This document shows, piece by piece, positions 14,401 to 24,152 of a stretch of DNA of 64,000 nt. Source of the stretch: Setoptus koraiensis (lineage: Eukaryota > Arthropoda); assembly GCA_048013815.1 (NCBI GenBank), contig CM106585.1, positions 15,686,001 through 15,750,000 of the forward strand, in the 5' to 3' direction. How positions within the stretch are numbered: position 1 is the stretch's first letter; the number at the start of each line of letters is the position of its first letter. The notes below the pieces were generated by a model. The model worked only from the letters and a program-made list of their open reading frames with translations. It was not told the origin of the DNA and searched no databases. A program made the translations under genes and the position numbers.

Positions 14401-16008
14401 TACGAGCACCACTGCGCGACCGACGCATGTCGCGGTGCAGCCAGCACTAGCTAGCCAACATTTTCACACCGATTCGGGCGCCGGCGGGCCGGACGAGTCC
14501 GGGGCGCACGAAACGAGCCACCAAGGAAGCGACCGTAGTGAGACACAGTACGACGACAGGCCGAGCGGCAAGCAGGGCGTGGACAGCGAGCAAGAGGCCA
14601 AAAAAGCGGACACCCGAGCCACTCAGCGGGTTTTCGTGGCGCCAACAACGGGCGACATCAGTGATAGTCACAATGCGATAGACAGGCCAATATCGTTGGC
14701 CTCCACAATGCCCACGGAGGCGAGCAAGGCGCGCGACACGCCCGCGGCCGGCAAGCCCGGCGGTGCGGATGGCGCGGTGCACCCGACGGAACCAACGAGT
14801 CGCCAGCAGCGACAGCCAGCGACAGTGAACCGGCAGCAGCACGGAGACAACAGTGCTGTCAGCTCAAGCAAAAACAATGCAAATGTGGGCTCACAACAAC
14901 AGGTGTACTCTCGCCCAGGTAACAGCAACAACAGCAACGGCGTCAGAGCGCCAACGAATCGGCTCAATCAGCATCGCTCTAATGAGCACAACCAATTTAG
15001 CAGTAAGTACAAGCTTGTTTACAATTATTCGCGGCCTTGTCACCATCCGTCAGCTGACCGCTGATCAGCTGAACCGGCTGACCACTGATCAGCTGCGAGC
15101 TGTCAGATCATCTGACTCAGATGTCGGCTGACGCTGTGACCGGCCAGTATATATATATATACACCTTGTTTGATCGCTTTACTAACCACTGTCACAACAT
15201 TATGAAATGTCAAACGCATGTCACTCGCAACTGACGCAACCGACGCAACTGACGCAACCGACGCAACCGACGCAACTGACGCAACTGTCACCGCTGGCCG
15301 CCAACAGACAACGCAACCGGCAGCAGTCAGCTGGCCAACTATTTGCTGTACTCGATCGTCATAGTGGTGGCCGGATTCATTGGGTGCCTGATAGCGAGCG
15401 TGTTGTTTATATGGTCGCCGGGCAACAGTTTAATTAAGCGAGGCAACCAATTTAACAGATGGTCGCACAATCACCACGACGCCTTCTCAATAATAACAAA
15501 CAGCGATTACGTAAACTACAACAATCCCGTAGTGGCAGCGCATGACCAGCCTAAGCAGCAGCAGCAGCAACTGGCCCCGCCGAGCAACAAGTTGTTGTGT
15601 CATCATCAGCCATTCCAGCAGCAGCAGCAACAACAACAACGACAACAACAGCGGCACAACGCTCAGCAACAAGTGTCGCCCCAGTCGGTGGCGTCCACGA
15701 CGCTGTCCAGCCAGCAATCGGTGACGAGCTCGCAGCAACAGCCAGACGAACAAATGAGACAGTTGGACACTATTAGTTGCAACAATTCAACACAGATCCT
15801 GCACATAGAGCCGGCGACGCTCACCGACTGCGCCGGCGATTCCACAATTGTGGCAATTGTTTCCAATGGAGCGTCGAAACGCGAATCTCGGCGACACGAT
15901 CACGTGCCAGCAACAGCGACAACGACAACAGCCGCGCAGCGACAACACGACTCGCCGCTGCTTCTCATCGATCAGGCCAACCTGTTTGGCGACGAGTCAT
16001 ACGCCTGA
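2803..16008 (+). CDS. Six-exon Fn3 / ZP-N-like single-pass membrane protein (reconstructed)
   Basis: Proposed exons are 2803-2959, 3177-3327, 10633-11188, 11881-12030, 12260-15002 and 15308-16008. All junctions are GT-AG with matching phases and total 4458 nt (1485 aa). Residues 1-36 form a signal peptide ending near ASTVGA. Residues 53 to about 230 look like a fibronectin-III fold: VTNLVIYPGYRAVKLRWRY opens it and FDLRALTNYTFHVQV closes it, with an insert between. A ZP-N-like module follows with Cys282, 311, 333 and 367 (YFGGRISVEG, then ILTHNSGRFLVVC). About 880 residues without Cys and rich in P/Q/T come next, then a TM helix at about 1264-1287 (YSIVIVVAGFIGCLIASVLF) and a Q-rich cytoplasmic tail. 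No ZP-C half is visible. ZP-family proteins in arthropods usually act at the apical cell surface/extracellular matrix; that role is inferred. The last acceptor (15308) was chosen by phase, and its pyrimidine tract is weak. Missed exons in the 7.3-kb intron are possible. Confidence 0.72.
2996..3085. repeat. GACCGGCA-type minisatellite in intron 1 of Fn3-ZP gene
   Basis: Repeated CGACCGGCAG / CAACCGGCAG units lie just downstream of the first donor at 2960. They are intronic, and the frames through them are repeat translations. Confidence 0.8.
4030..4084. repeat. 25-bp inverted repeat, one mismatch, 5-nt loop
   Basis: Arms 4030-4054 and 4060-4084 are reverse complements with a single mismatch, around the loop CATAT. 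Confidence 0.93.
4799..4894. repeat. 16-bp minisatellite, 6 copies
   Basis: The unit GAGACGTCGGTATGGC is repeated from 4799, 4815, 4831, 4847, 4863 and 4879 with a few substitutions. Every open frame over it on both strands is a repeat translation. Confidence 0.93.
5403..5521. repeat. TTG/CAA trinucleotide microsatellite
   Basis: About 120 bp of GTTGTT with rare GAT interruptions. It translates to poly-Leu on one strand and poly-Asn/Gln on the other. Intronic. Confidence 0.95.
5727..5770. repeat. Perfect 20-bp inverted repeat, 4-nt loop
   Basis: Arms 5727-5746 and 5751-5770 are exact reverse complements with the loop TGGC. Confidence 0.95.
6632..6657. repeat. Perfect 11-bp inverted repeat, GGTT loop
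   Basis: TGCCTGCAAAC at 6632-6642 pairs with GTTTGCAGGCA at 6647-6657. Confidence 0.9.
6718..6800. repeat. 11-bp minisatellite
   Basis: Degenerate CACTGGTCAGC / CTTTGGTCGGC units run in tandem, preceded by short repeats of CGCTGAGCGTCAT. Intronic. Confidence 0.8.
7260..7309. repeat. Perfect 20-bp inverted repeat, 10-nt loop
   Basis: Arms 7260-7279 and 7290-7309 are exact reverse complements. The arms contain ATTATAATTAA. Confidence 0.95.
8656..8707. repeat. Perfect 21-bp inverted repeat, 10-nt loop
   Basis: Arms 8656-8676 and 8687-8707 are exact reverse complements. Each arm contains two copies of a TGTCAGTGGC-like word. Confidence 0.93.
9214..9240. repeat. Perfect 13-bp inverted repeat, 1-nt spacer
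   Basis: TCACAACTTGTGA, then T, then TCACAAGTTGTGA. Intronic. Confidence 0.93.
12101..12257. repeat. 9-bp then 10-bp minisatellites filling intron 4 of Fn3-ZP gene
   Basis: The intron is 12031-12259. After its donor GTAAGT it holds CTCAACCCG units (12101-12173), then ACACGACCGA/ACACGACCCA units (12180-12255) that run into the acceptor ACAG at 12256-12259. There is almost no polypyrimidine tract. Confidence 0.9.
15229..15287. repeat. 9-bp minisatellite in last intron of Fn3-ZP gene
   Basis: Alternating ACGCAACTG and ACGCAACCG units sit about 20 bp upstream of the proposed acceptor at 15306-15307. Confidence 0.85.
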
Positions 16009-17368
16009 CCCAAGAGCTAACTGAGTTTGACTAATTTTGACTAATTAGCTCATTTCATAATTAGTCACACTAATTAGCCATGGGTGGCAGCAACAGTCAG
16101 CCGTGTGAACACGATTGCCACGAACACCATTTGTAGTGGCTGTAAATGCTGTAAATGCGCACCAAAAATTAGCGCAGAATTGAAGAAATGCAATTCTGGT
16201 TTTTGGTCGAGGTTTTTGCAGGGCGGCACGCGATCATCTGAGGCACGCGATAATTTGGGGCCCGCGCGCGCGCATTTTGGCGCGGATAATAAGAGCACGC
16301 GATACGCGTAGCGAGTGGTCTTGTCGTCGAGTGTCATCGGAGCACACAGCGACCTGTTGTTTGTAATTACAATGTAGTAATATTTTCACAGCTTTTACCC
16401 AGTTCTATTTTTATGTCTGTAAACTGTATGTAACCAATGTATGGCACAATAAACGCTAAGCACCCGTTTACATCCCTCATTGTATTATGTAATATATGCC
16501 CAATGTTGCCCATCGTTGTCGCATTATGTGTGCGATCCTCACTGTGCCAAAATCGGACAATTTTGGCACGTTCTTGCTGGCACATTCTTACAAGTTGTTG
16601 GTGGCGCTTCGTTCTCAGATTTATTCTCGCATGCATCTACAAATAACAAATATTTAATCACACGATTGTATCGATTGTCAGTTTATCGATTCGCCCAGTC
16701 GGGCCGTGTCACGTGCACGCCGTCCGATCTGACGATCTCAAATATCTGTTCGATTTGTCTGTCCGAATTATCGGTGCCGTCTGTTGGAATTATCCGTCGC
16801 GTCTGTTCGAATTCGCGTTCGAAATGCCACTCGCACGAGCCATTGCTGGCCCAAAACGCAGCCTATATGCGGGTCGCGTTGACAAATTCTGCGCCGGTCC
16901 CACATTGCGGCCCCCACAACCAGCCAAACCGGGGACTGCGCATGCGCTTTCGCGATATTTGCCGGGGCTCGAACAGGATCGGCTGGCTGGCTGGTTGGTT
17001 GGTGAGTTGGTGATACGCGGGTTAGTGCGCCACAATGAAAACCGAATTGCCATCAGAGTCTCTGAAAAAAAAAAGAAATTAGAAATTCTTTTAGAAGCGG
17101 CCACAAAAAAAAAAATAAAAAATCCGCCAGAGTTCGGACAGTGATCAATTGTCGGCCGAGGCGCAAAGTGTCAGTGACAGTTATTTATGCTACAAAGCAA
17201 ACAATACCCACATATCAGCAAACAAATAAATTCAAGAATCGCCGAACAAACACTCAACAAGATATCCAAGTCAAAAAGATATCGAGGTCAAGAAGAATAT
17301 CGAAGAACAATTTTCAAGAATACACAAGACAGAATCGACAGAAAGAAACCGTGAATACAAGTGAACAA
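16009..17368 (+). other. Intergenic region and Gsc 5' UTR
   Basis: This covers the 3' UTR of the Fn3-ZP gene and the upstream region of goosecoid. A TAATTAG cluster lies at 16030-16079. From about 17065 the sequence becomes A-rich (poly-A runs, AACAAA), resembling a 5' UTR leading to the ATG at 17369. An open frame extends upstream to 17141, but it starts at GTG and has no conserved content. Confidence 0.5.
16030..16079. promoter_or_regulatory. CTAATTAG cluster upstream of Gsc
   Basis: Three TAATTAG-type words (near 16042, 16060 and 16072) occur about 1.3 kb upstream of the Gsc start. They are candidate homeodomain sites, called on motif density only. Confidence 0.3.
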
Positions 17369-18976
17369 ATGTTGAGAAAAATGAATTTGAAGTCAGAGAA
17401 ACCAGCAGCGGATGATTGCGACGCCGGCAGCGTGCAGCAAAAGTGCCGCCAGCGCCTAATCGGTCCCGACGACGCCGGCGGACCCGAGGCCCCCAATCGG
17501 TGCCGCGCCTATCGGTCCATCTCCATTCCGTCCTCGCTGCATCACCTATATCCGGCTGGCGGCGACGTCAACATCGCAGCCTCCAAGCAGCAGCCCTCAT
17601 TTTTGCAGCAACAACAACAGCATCAGCAGCACCACCATCAGCACCAATTAAACTCGCTGTATTTGGCCCATTTAAATCGTCAACAACAATGCCATTATCT
17701 GTTCAAGGCGAGCGGCGGCGCTCACCTGAGCGGCGCCGGGGCACCGCCGTACGGCTCGGCTTACCCGGCGGCAGCTTGGTCCGGCCAGCAGCAGTATCAC
17801 CATGGCGTAATGGACAGCTTAGACAGACAGTCGTCGGCAATTGGCGGCGGCGGCGACGGGCACAAGCTCGAGGCGAGCAATTTGCAGCAAGCGACCGACA
17901 CAAGACCGCCCAAAGGCGCACATCCGGTCGTCGATCCCGCGGTGGCCAGAGCACTGCTGGCGGCCGCCGGAAACCGGTCGGCCGACGGGCAGCAGCAGTT
18001 TCTGCTGAACAGGCAGTCTTACCATGATCACTATCGACGACTCATCGGCGATCACTACGCCCGTTACGGCAATCCGGTGGCGGCTGCCGCGGCGGCGGCC
18101 GCCGCCGCTGCAGCAGCCCAACAGTATCACAGTTTCAGCTCGGGCACGAGCGGCGCAATGTTTGGCGCGGCCGGCGTTGAGCTGCGGCACCCCGGGCCGG
18201 CCGCGAACGCGCCCCAAATGTCGACGCTGCTGAACCACAACAACAATTCAAATTTTCAACAATTCAAACTGATTGGTGACGCGCCCGCCGGCAGCACCGC
18301 ACTGCCCATCACAATGGCCGGCCCGGGCAACGATTACGCCAAGCGACGACGACGCCACCGCACCATTTTCAACGAGCAACAGTTGGCCCATTTAGAGACC
18401 ATATTTCATCATACACAATATCCGGATGTGACATTGCGAGAACAGTTGGCGCTGCAGATCGATCTCAAGGAGGCCCGCATTGAGGTGTGGTTCAAGAACA
18501 GGCGAGCGAAATGGCGCAAACAGGAGCGAGAGCAGCAACTCGCCAGCTCAACCGCCAATTTAACTGCCGACTTGACTGCCAATTTGCACTCAAATGAAAC
18601 TAGTCACTGTTCACCTGTCGACCGTCGACAATTAATCACTGAGCACCCCCGAATGTCGCCCGTTATGTTGGCGACTGAGCATCAGCAACGGGCGTCAATG
18701 TCGCGCGCGTCGTCGTCGTCGTCGTCGTGCTCATTCAGCTCGTCGTCGTGTTGTTCGTCGCCCGTGCAGCAGCAGCTAGGCGCACACAAAGGCGACACTA
18801 ACAATCACAGTTACGCAACACTGTCAAACATTGATAGCTCGCCGGTTTGCGCGAGCGCCGCATCGCCAGCCGCATCGCCAGCCGCCTACGACAGGGGCCC
18901 CGTGGAGCCGGCCGGAAAATTGGCGCTGGGCGGCGCGACGACGCCCGACAGCAAGCGACGCTGCAGACGGAGATAG
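17369..18976 (+). CDS. Gsc: Goosecoid-type homeobox transcription factor
   Basis: This is a single-exon frame of 535 aa from ATG 17369; a second ATG at 17381 is equally possible. The homeodomain spans about residues 326-385. It begins [18 protein letters not shown], continues [20 protein letters not shown], and ends with recognition helix [13 protein letters not shown]. The Lys at position 50 of the homeodomain gives TAATCC-type specificity. The RHRTIF, YPDV.LREQLAL.DLKE and [14 protein letters not shown] blocks match goosecoid better than the other K50 paired-like families (Otx, Pitx). The rest is low complexity: QH-rich (about 75-95), a poly-Ala tract (about 233-247) and Ser-rich C-terminal runs. 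Family members are nuclear DNA-binding regulators, often repressors, in foregut/head patterning. Codons are GC-rich compared with the genes beyond 24 kb. Confidence 0.9.
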   Translation: MLRKMNLKSEKPAADDCDAGSVQQKCRQRLIGPDDAGGPEAPNRCRAYRSISIPSSLHHLYPAGGDVNIAASKQQPSFLQQQQQHQQHHHQHQLNSLYLAHLNRQQQCHYLFKASGGAHLSGAGAPPYGSAYPAAAWSGQQQYHHGVMDSLDRQSSAIGGGGDGHKLEASNLQQATDTRPPKGAHPVVDPAVARALLAAAGNRSADGQQQFLLNRQSYHDHYRRLIGDHYARYGNPVAAAAAAAAAAAAAQQYHSFSSGTSGAMFGAAGVELRHPGPAANAPQMSTLLNHNNNSNFQQFKLIGDAPAGSTALPITMAGPGNDYAKRRRRHRTIFNEQQLAHLETIFHHTQYPDVTLREQLALQIDLKEARIEVWFKNRRAKWRKQEREQQLASSTANLTADLTANLHSNETSHCSPVDRRQLITEHPRMSPVMLATEHQQRASMSRASSSSSSCSFSSSSCCSSPVQQQLGAHKGDTNNHSYATLSNIDSSPVCASAASPAASPAAYDRGPVEPAGKLALGGATTPDSKRRCRRR

Positions 18977-19842
18977 ATTATTGCGGCGCGTCAATCACGC
19001 GAGGACCGCATATTGCGTCAATCACACGGATTGTGTCAATTGCGACCACAATTGCGACCGGCCAATTGATCGGGGGCTAATTGATCGCGGGCTAATTGAT
19101 CCGTGCGCGGGCCCGTTGATTGTGGGCCGATTGACGGGCCCGCGTCAACAATCAGCTGCGCTCAACAACGACTCACGGGCAGTATTTTATGACAACAACA
19201 GTGACATAATAATAGTAACAGTAATGGTAATAATACACTGTTACGTAACCGAGGCACAATTTAAATGGATCCTGCGCGGCACAACGCGATTGCGTCAACT
19301 GGGCACAAATAAATAATGATGTAACATATAACACAACATAACATCAACAATGTACTATGTGTGAGGCGGATATAAATGTGTGTGTGTGTGGATAAATTCA
19401 ATTGTGACTGTTTGTCGCCATTGTAAGCGTCCGTTCGTCACTCAAGCATGTCACACAGCTATTATACAATAACAACATTATGTAATAATGTTGCTGCTCT
19501 TTTTTGCTCGCTGTCAGCCATTCGCTGTCGGCCATGTATCGCCTATAAACATTGTGCGACTATATGTGTGACATGTGAGAGATTATGTGCGTGTCGCCGT
19601 ATGTTGCGTATGTCACAATTTGGGCACGCACTTTTGCACGCGCTTTTGCGCGCACTTTTGCACGTACTTTTGCACGTACTGCTTCTACGCGTCGGCCACA
19701 GCGTACTGTAGATGTAGTGTGTTTGTCACACGCAATGGACGCGCGGAGCAAATAAACGCTTACTTACATACTTAGTTGATCACTTATTTGCTCTCTTTAT
19801 TTCTGCTGCACTCCTATAATCTGTTTTGTCGCTATATACTGT

Positions 19843-19966
19843 GTCTATGGCCACTGTTGTCGCTGTATGTTGTGTCTATGGCCACTGTTGTCGCTGTATG
19901 TTGTGTCCATGGCCGCTGTTGTCGCTGTATGTTGTGTCCATGGCCGCTGTTGTCGCTGCTGTAGCT
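19843..19966. repeat. 31-bp minisatellite, 4 copies
   Basis: Units start at 19843, 19874, 19905 and 19936 and contain GTCTATGGCCACTGTTGTCG. Because 31 is not a multiple of 3, all frames read through it. Confidence 0.93.
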
Positions 19967-20153
19967 GGCCATTGGTTGCCGAACGGGCCAGTAGCGCAGA
20001 TTGTTATATTTGTGACAACTGGCGCCCGATTAACAAACTGCAAATTGACAGATCGCTGGCCAGTGTCACATGACACGGAGCGGAGAGCGTGTGAAACAGC
20101 GGGCCCACTCTCAACTCGTTGACAACTCGCGACAGTTTGCAGCCTCGGCGCTA

Positions 20154-20217
20154 TCATTTGCCGGCGGTGTCATTTGCCGGCGGTGTCATTTGCCGGCGGT
20201 ATCATTTGCCGGCGGTA
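20154..20217. repeat. 16-bp minisatellite, 4 copies
   Basis: TCATTTGCCGGCGGTG/A is repeated four times. Confidence 0.92.
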
Positions 20218-21875
20218 TGATCGCGACGAGGGCATCACCGCCACGACGGCTTCATATCGTCGTGCGAGCGCGCTGTTCATTTAGCTAATGACACGACTCG
20301 ATGGACAGTATTAGTGTTGCAGATGAGGTTGTATTATCCGCGCGGCGAGCATTTGCGAGCGCCACACAGATCGTTGAGCGAGATAAACAGTGGCAGTGGC
20401 AGTGGACAGTTTGTGGCTGTCAACCGGCTGTCATTTATCCGTGAACAAGTTTGCGGTGGCACGGGCGGCCAGCAGCAGCGGTTTACAAGACGCCACTAAT
20501 CACATCTTGTAAACTGCTAAATGCTTCAAATGATGGCCAACCAGCGAATGAATTATCCGGCGATTATACGCACAAATGATAAACATGACGATAAACAACT
20601 GGCGTACCTCAGTGCAGCCAGCGCTAAACCACTGAGAAACAATGATCCGGCGCGCACTGTATCTCGTGGCGCGTTTGGGCCGCGCACTGTGCGAGACGCG
20701 AGATTATTATTATCGGCGGTCATTTTTGTGTGTCGTATTGTTGTGGCGACTTGACCACCCACAACAGCGCCACAACAGCGCCACAACAGCGCCACGACAA
20801 CCGCACAACAACCGCAGCACAGCCGCACCACGAGCGAACAACGACGAGGGTGTTCGAGGGCGTCGTGTACGACACGACAAACACATGAATGACAACAACA
20901 GTGTCAACAGTGTCGTGAGCAAATATAGACAGTGGACAAAGACAGCAACAATTGCCGCAACAGCAGCGGCAACAGCGCTGTTTAGCCGGCGTGACAACTC
21001 AAGCATTATCAAACCGAGCCAAACAACAACACGGCCGCCATATAGCAGCGCCTATAGGCCGCTATGCGTGCTCTATATAACCGGATATATTGAACAAGCG
21101 CCAGTTCCGGCTTAGCGGGCGCGTGTGTGTGTGTGTTATAGAGCGCATAGGGGCGCATTGCAAATGAATCCGCTTGTTCTTTTTGCGACATTTGTCTCAT
21201 TGTTGTCACTCATTTATCCGTTCGTCGGCGGCAACAACAGCGGCAGTTCATTTGGATCGCGCACGGTCCAATTGCCAGCGCGTCTGCATTGTACTGTATT
21301 TATATTTTATGCTTGCAGCGGCCCACCTAACTACAATCTGTATCTCAATGTATCTCAATCAATACACTACAATGAATGCGACAATCAATGGACAATGTTG
21401 AACATCTCAGCGTATCGCTCACTGATGTCAGTAATCGCGATGCGCGACTCACCTGATCGGCGTGCCGGCCTCGTCGGTCAGTTTCATTTTTGTTTTGGCC
21501 AACACACATATCGCGCATATATCTTCGACCATATCGCACAATCGACAAATGGCCCGCATTCGAGTCTTTGCTGGCACAAATGGCCGGCGATCGCCGGAGG
21601 CCCCAGAAAGAGCAGATTGGTCGCGACAACAGTTGCGCATAAACAGTTGCATACGATATGATATCGCATATGATATGGCGTCGTTGTGTGTGTTCGGGGC
21701 GCCCGCGGTGGCTGCTAAGCATCAAAACCGAGCCGATCAGATTAGACTTGTTGATAATAGGCCAATTTCGCTGGTTTCTATCAGATTACTAATCAGATGC
21801 GATGACAAATCAAGATGGTGACATCTTCATTGGTGGTCGGCTGTTGATTAAAGCAGCGCCACCATTCAGCATTGT

Positions 21876-22005
21876 GCCACCATTGAACGTCGGGCCACCA
21901 TTGAACGTTGGGCCACCATTGAACGTTGGGCCACCATTGAACGTTGGGCCACCATTGAACGTTGGGCCACCATTGAACGTTGGGCCACCATTGAACGTTG
22001 GGCCA
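21876..22005. repeat. 18-bp minisatellite, about 7 copies
   Basis: The unit GCCACCATTGAACGTTGG is a multiple of 3, so it stays open in several frames and gives PPLNVG repeats on + and WWPNVQ-type repeats on -. Neither strand shows flanking coding signal. Confidence 0.93.
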
Positions 22006-22417
22006 GCGCCGCCACAGATTGCTTTTGGGCCGCATGACACGGGGTTGCTGCTGGTCGGCGGCCGGCGTGCACTTAATATCCTTTAAATAAGATTATATTG
22101 TTATTGATTATTATTGAGCGCCAAAAAAGAGTAGCGCACACAGACGAGAGGCAGCGGACTTGCGAGAAGCGATCAACCGGGCCCCATTGATCGGCCGACT
22201 CAAAGCGCGGCCCGAGCAGCCCGAGCGGCCCGAGCGCCCTAAGCCCCTCCAAGGTGACGATTACATGTCTCGTCGTATCGACACTCTTTCGTTTTGTAAT
22301 CAGGTTTTTGTTCGAGACAGATCAAAACACACACAAACATATCAATTTATAATCCTGCCCCCGAGAATTATAAATTGATGTTGTTGTTGTGTGTCGCCAC
22401 AATGGGCCGCCCTTCTC

Positions 22418-23756
22418 ATGATTGTTGCACATTTCATTTATTTCGTTTGGCGTTTGCCGGTGCTATTGCTGGTGCTGGTGCTGGTGTTGATGCAGCTTAT
22501 TGCAAGTCGCAACAACAAAAGGTGAGCAAATGGAGTAAATTATCATGAGATGATCTGTCTGTCCCTCTCGGCTTGTCCGCTGTCACTCACACAATCAAAT
22601 CAATTTCGCGAATTTCGCCAACCAACAAAAAAGGACGATCCTATCCTATTTTGCTCGTCGGAAAAAATCACACCACGAACCGACATTAGCATATTGTTGC
22701 TTCCACACACGTGTTGCGCGAAATGCAAGCCACCAATATGGTCCATGGTCCGGCCGACTGTACTGCTCGACCATAGCGCACGAGCAAATTTTCGAAGCGA
22801 GATTCTGAATAAATATTTCGTGTAGTGATTAGAGGCGAGATTGGTGGAATTGGCGCGTCGCAAACTAAGCTTAATCTTGGTCGCATAGCGTCGACACCGA
22901 CATACACAAAGGCCCCACGCCAATCATTCGATTAGCTAAGCCGCCGGCCAACGTCGGGCGCCCCAGGTCTCGATAGGTGGTCGAAATGGGCCAGCCTTCC
23001 ACCAAAAACAAAGCTCGCTCGTTTTTGTCACGTTCGTTCACATGTATGCATATGTCCATGTGCGGCCCAAGTGTGGGTATTGTCGGTGTTGCATTAAGTA
23101 GACTAGTTCTGGTTGGGCCTCACCGCTAATCCAGGAATGCCGAGAATGTCATGTCGACAGCGCGTTCGCATCATATCGCCTAGCGGGCGATAGAGGCCAG
23201 CAAACTGGTCAGAGTGACCATAGGCGGCAATTAATTACAGTTAATTAATCGTTGGCTCCGATGGATTTCGATGAGCTCGTTCACGTCAATTGTTGGTATA
23301 GGTCGAGTCCGGTGAGGCCTCAATACTATTGACTCAATCGTATTGAGTCGACAGACCATTGGAGGACCGCTGGTATGCTCGACAGGCCGGCAAATTTTGG
23401 CCGGCTTTCGCGCCAAAATATTTCGGCTTGGAATCTGCAGACTGGAGTGTGGCAGTTGCAGTTTAGCGCCGACAACAATTGCTTTCAATTGTTCTGCACT
23501 AACTGCAACTGCAGATTTGCCAACACTCGAGCAGGTTGTAGTAGTCGGCGGCGCAGTACACGTCGGCGAGCGGGCATCCAGGGCGCCGCACACGCTTGCT
23601 TGTGTGTTGAGCACGCCAGCAGTAACGACGATGAACGTGCAGCAGTTAGTGCGTCTGTGCGTCGGCTGCGCAATTGGCAGGATATGTAGCCTTAGCGGCG
23701 CTGCTGCTAACAAGCAACATGCCTTCCTCAAACGGATCGCGCTATGTCTACTATAG
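22418..23756 (+). CDS. Candidate two-exon secreted Cys-rich protein
   Basis: A 34-residue frame at 22418-22521 starts MIVAHFIYFVWRLPVLLLVL and is a textbook signal peptide. It ends at a consensus donor (AAAAG|GTGAGC). A phase-compatible acceptor (TCTGCAG at 23434-23440) opens an exon from 23441 reading LECGSCSLAPTTIAFNCSAL and then DLPTLEQVVVVGG. This resembles an N-terminal Cys cap of a leucine-rich-repeat protein. The frame closes at 23756, giving 139 aa. I do not recognise the protein. A longer gene with further exons, or chance, are both possible. Confidence 0.3.
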
Positions 23757-24152
23757 CATTGCGTTTGTGCGTACACGGTGCACCAAAATAAATTGGCCGC
23801 TTGTCGCGTGCAGTGACAGGACCAATTGCCCACAGCAACACAGTGGCCACCCAATACTTTTTGTCGCAATTCATAGGGTGTTAACTCGCACACATGCCGA
23901 CATCATCATTATCGCCATTGTCTATTTAGATAACAATCGTTACGAATATTTGTATTTATACGCCGACAATTACACCTATCACACTTACATATACACTCAT
24001 AATTATTATCACACTACCACAATCACCCAATCCCAAAATACTACCAAAACTTGATTGCTACCAGAGAGTATTACCAAGGCACAGGTATTAGCAAGCTAGA
24101 TCTATATATACAGAGGAGCGACCAAGTTTATTGTTGGACAAACAAAGCAACC

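Larger units (their letters stand above)
18977..22417. other. Intergenic region, no supported gene
   Basis: Possible polyadenylation signals for Gsc are AATAAA at about 19309 and 19751. The rest is minisatellites and scattered short frames. A signal-peptide-like ORF at 21164 (MNPLVLFATFVSLLSLIY) was seen but has no splice or homology support. Confidence 0.5.

Noticed and set aside
21164..21661. Possible secreted protein starting MNPLVLFATFVSLLSLIY
   Set aside because: The start resembles a signal peptide, but the remainder has no domain, no clear donor and competing frames on both strands.
23231..23893. 220-codon minus-strand frame
   Set aside because: No recognisable motif. It lies opposite the plus-strand Cys-patterned frame, which has better splice support.
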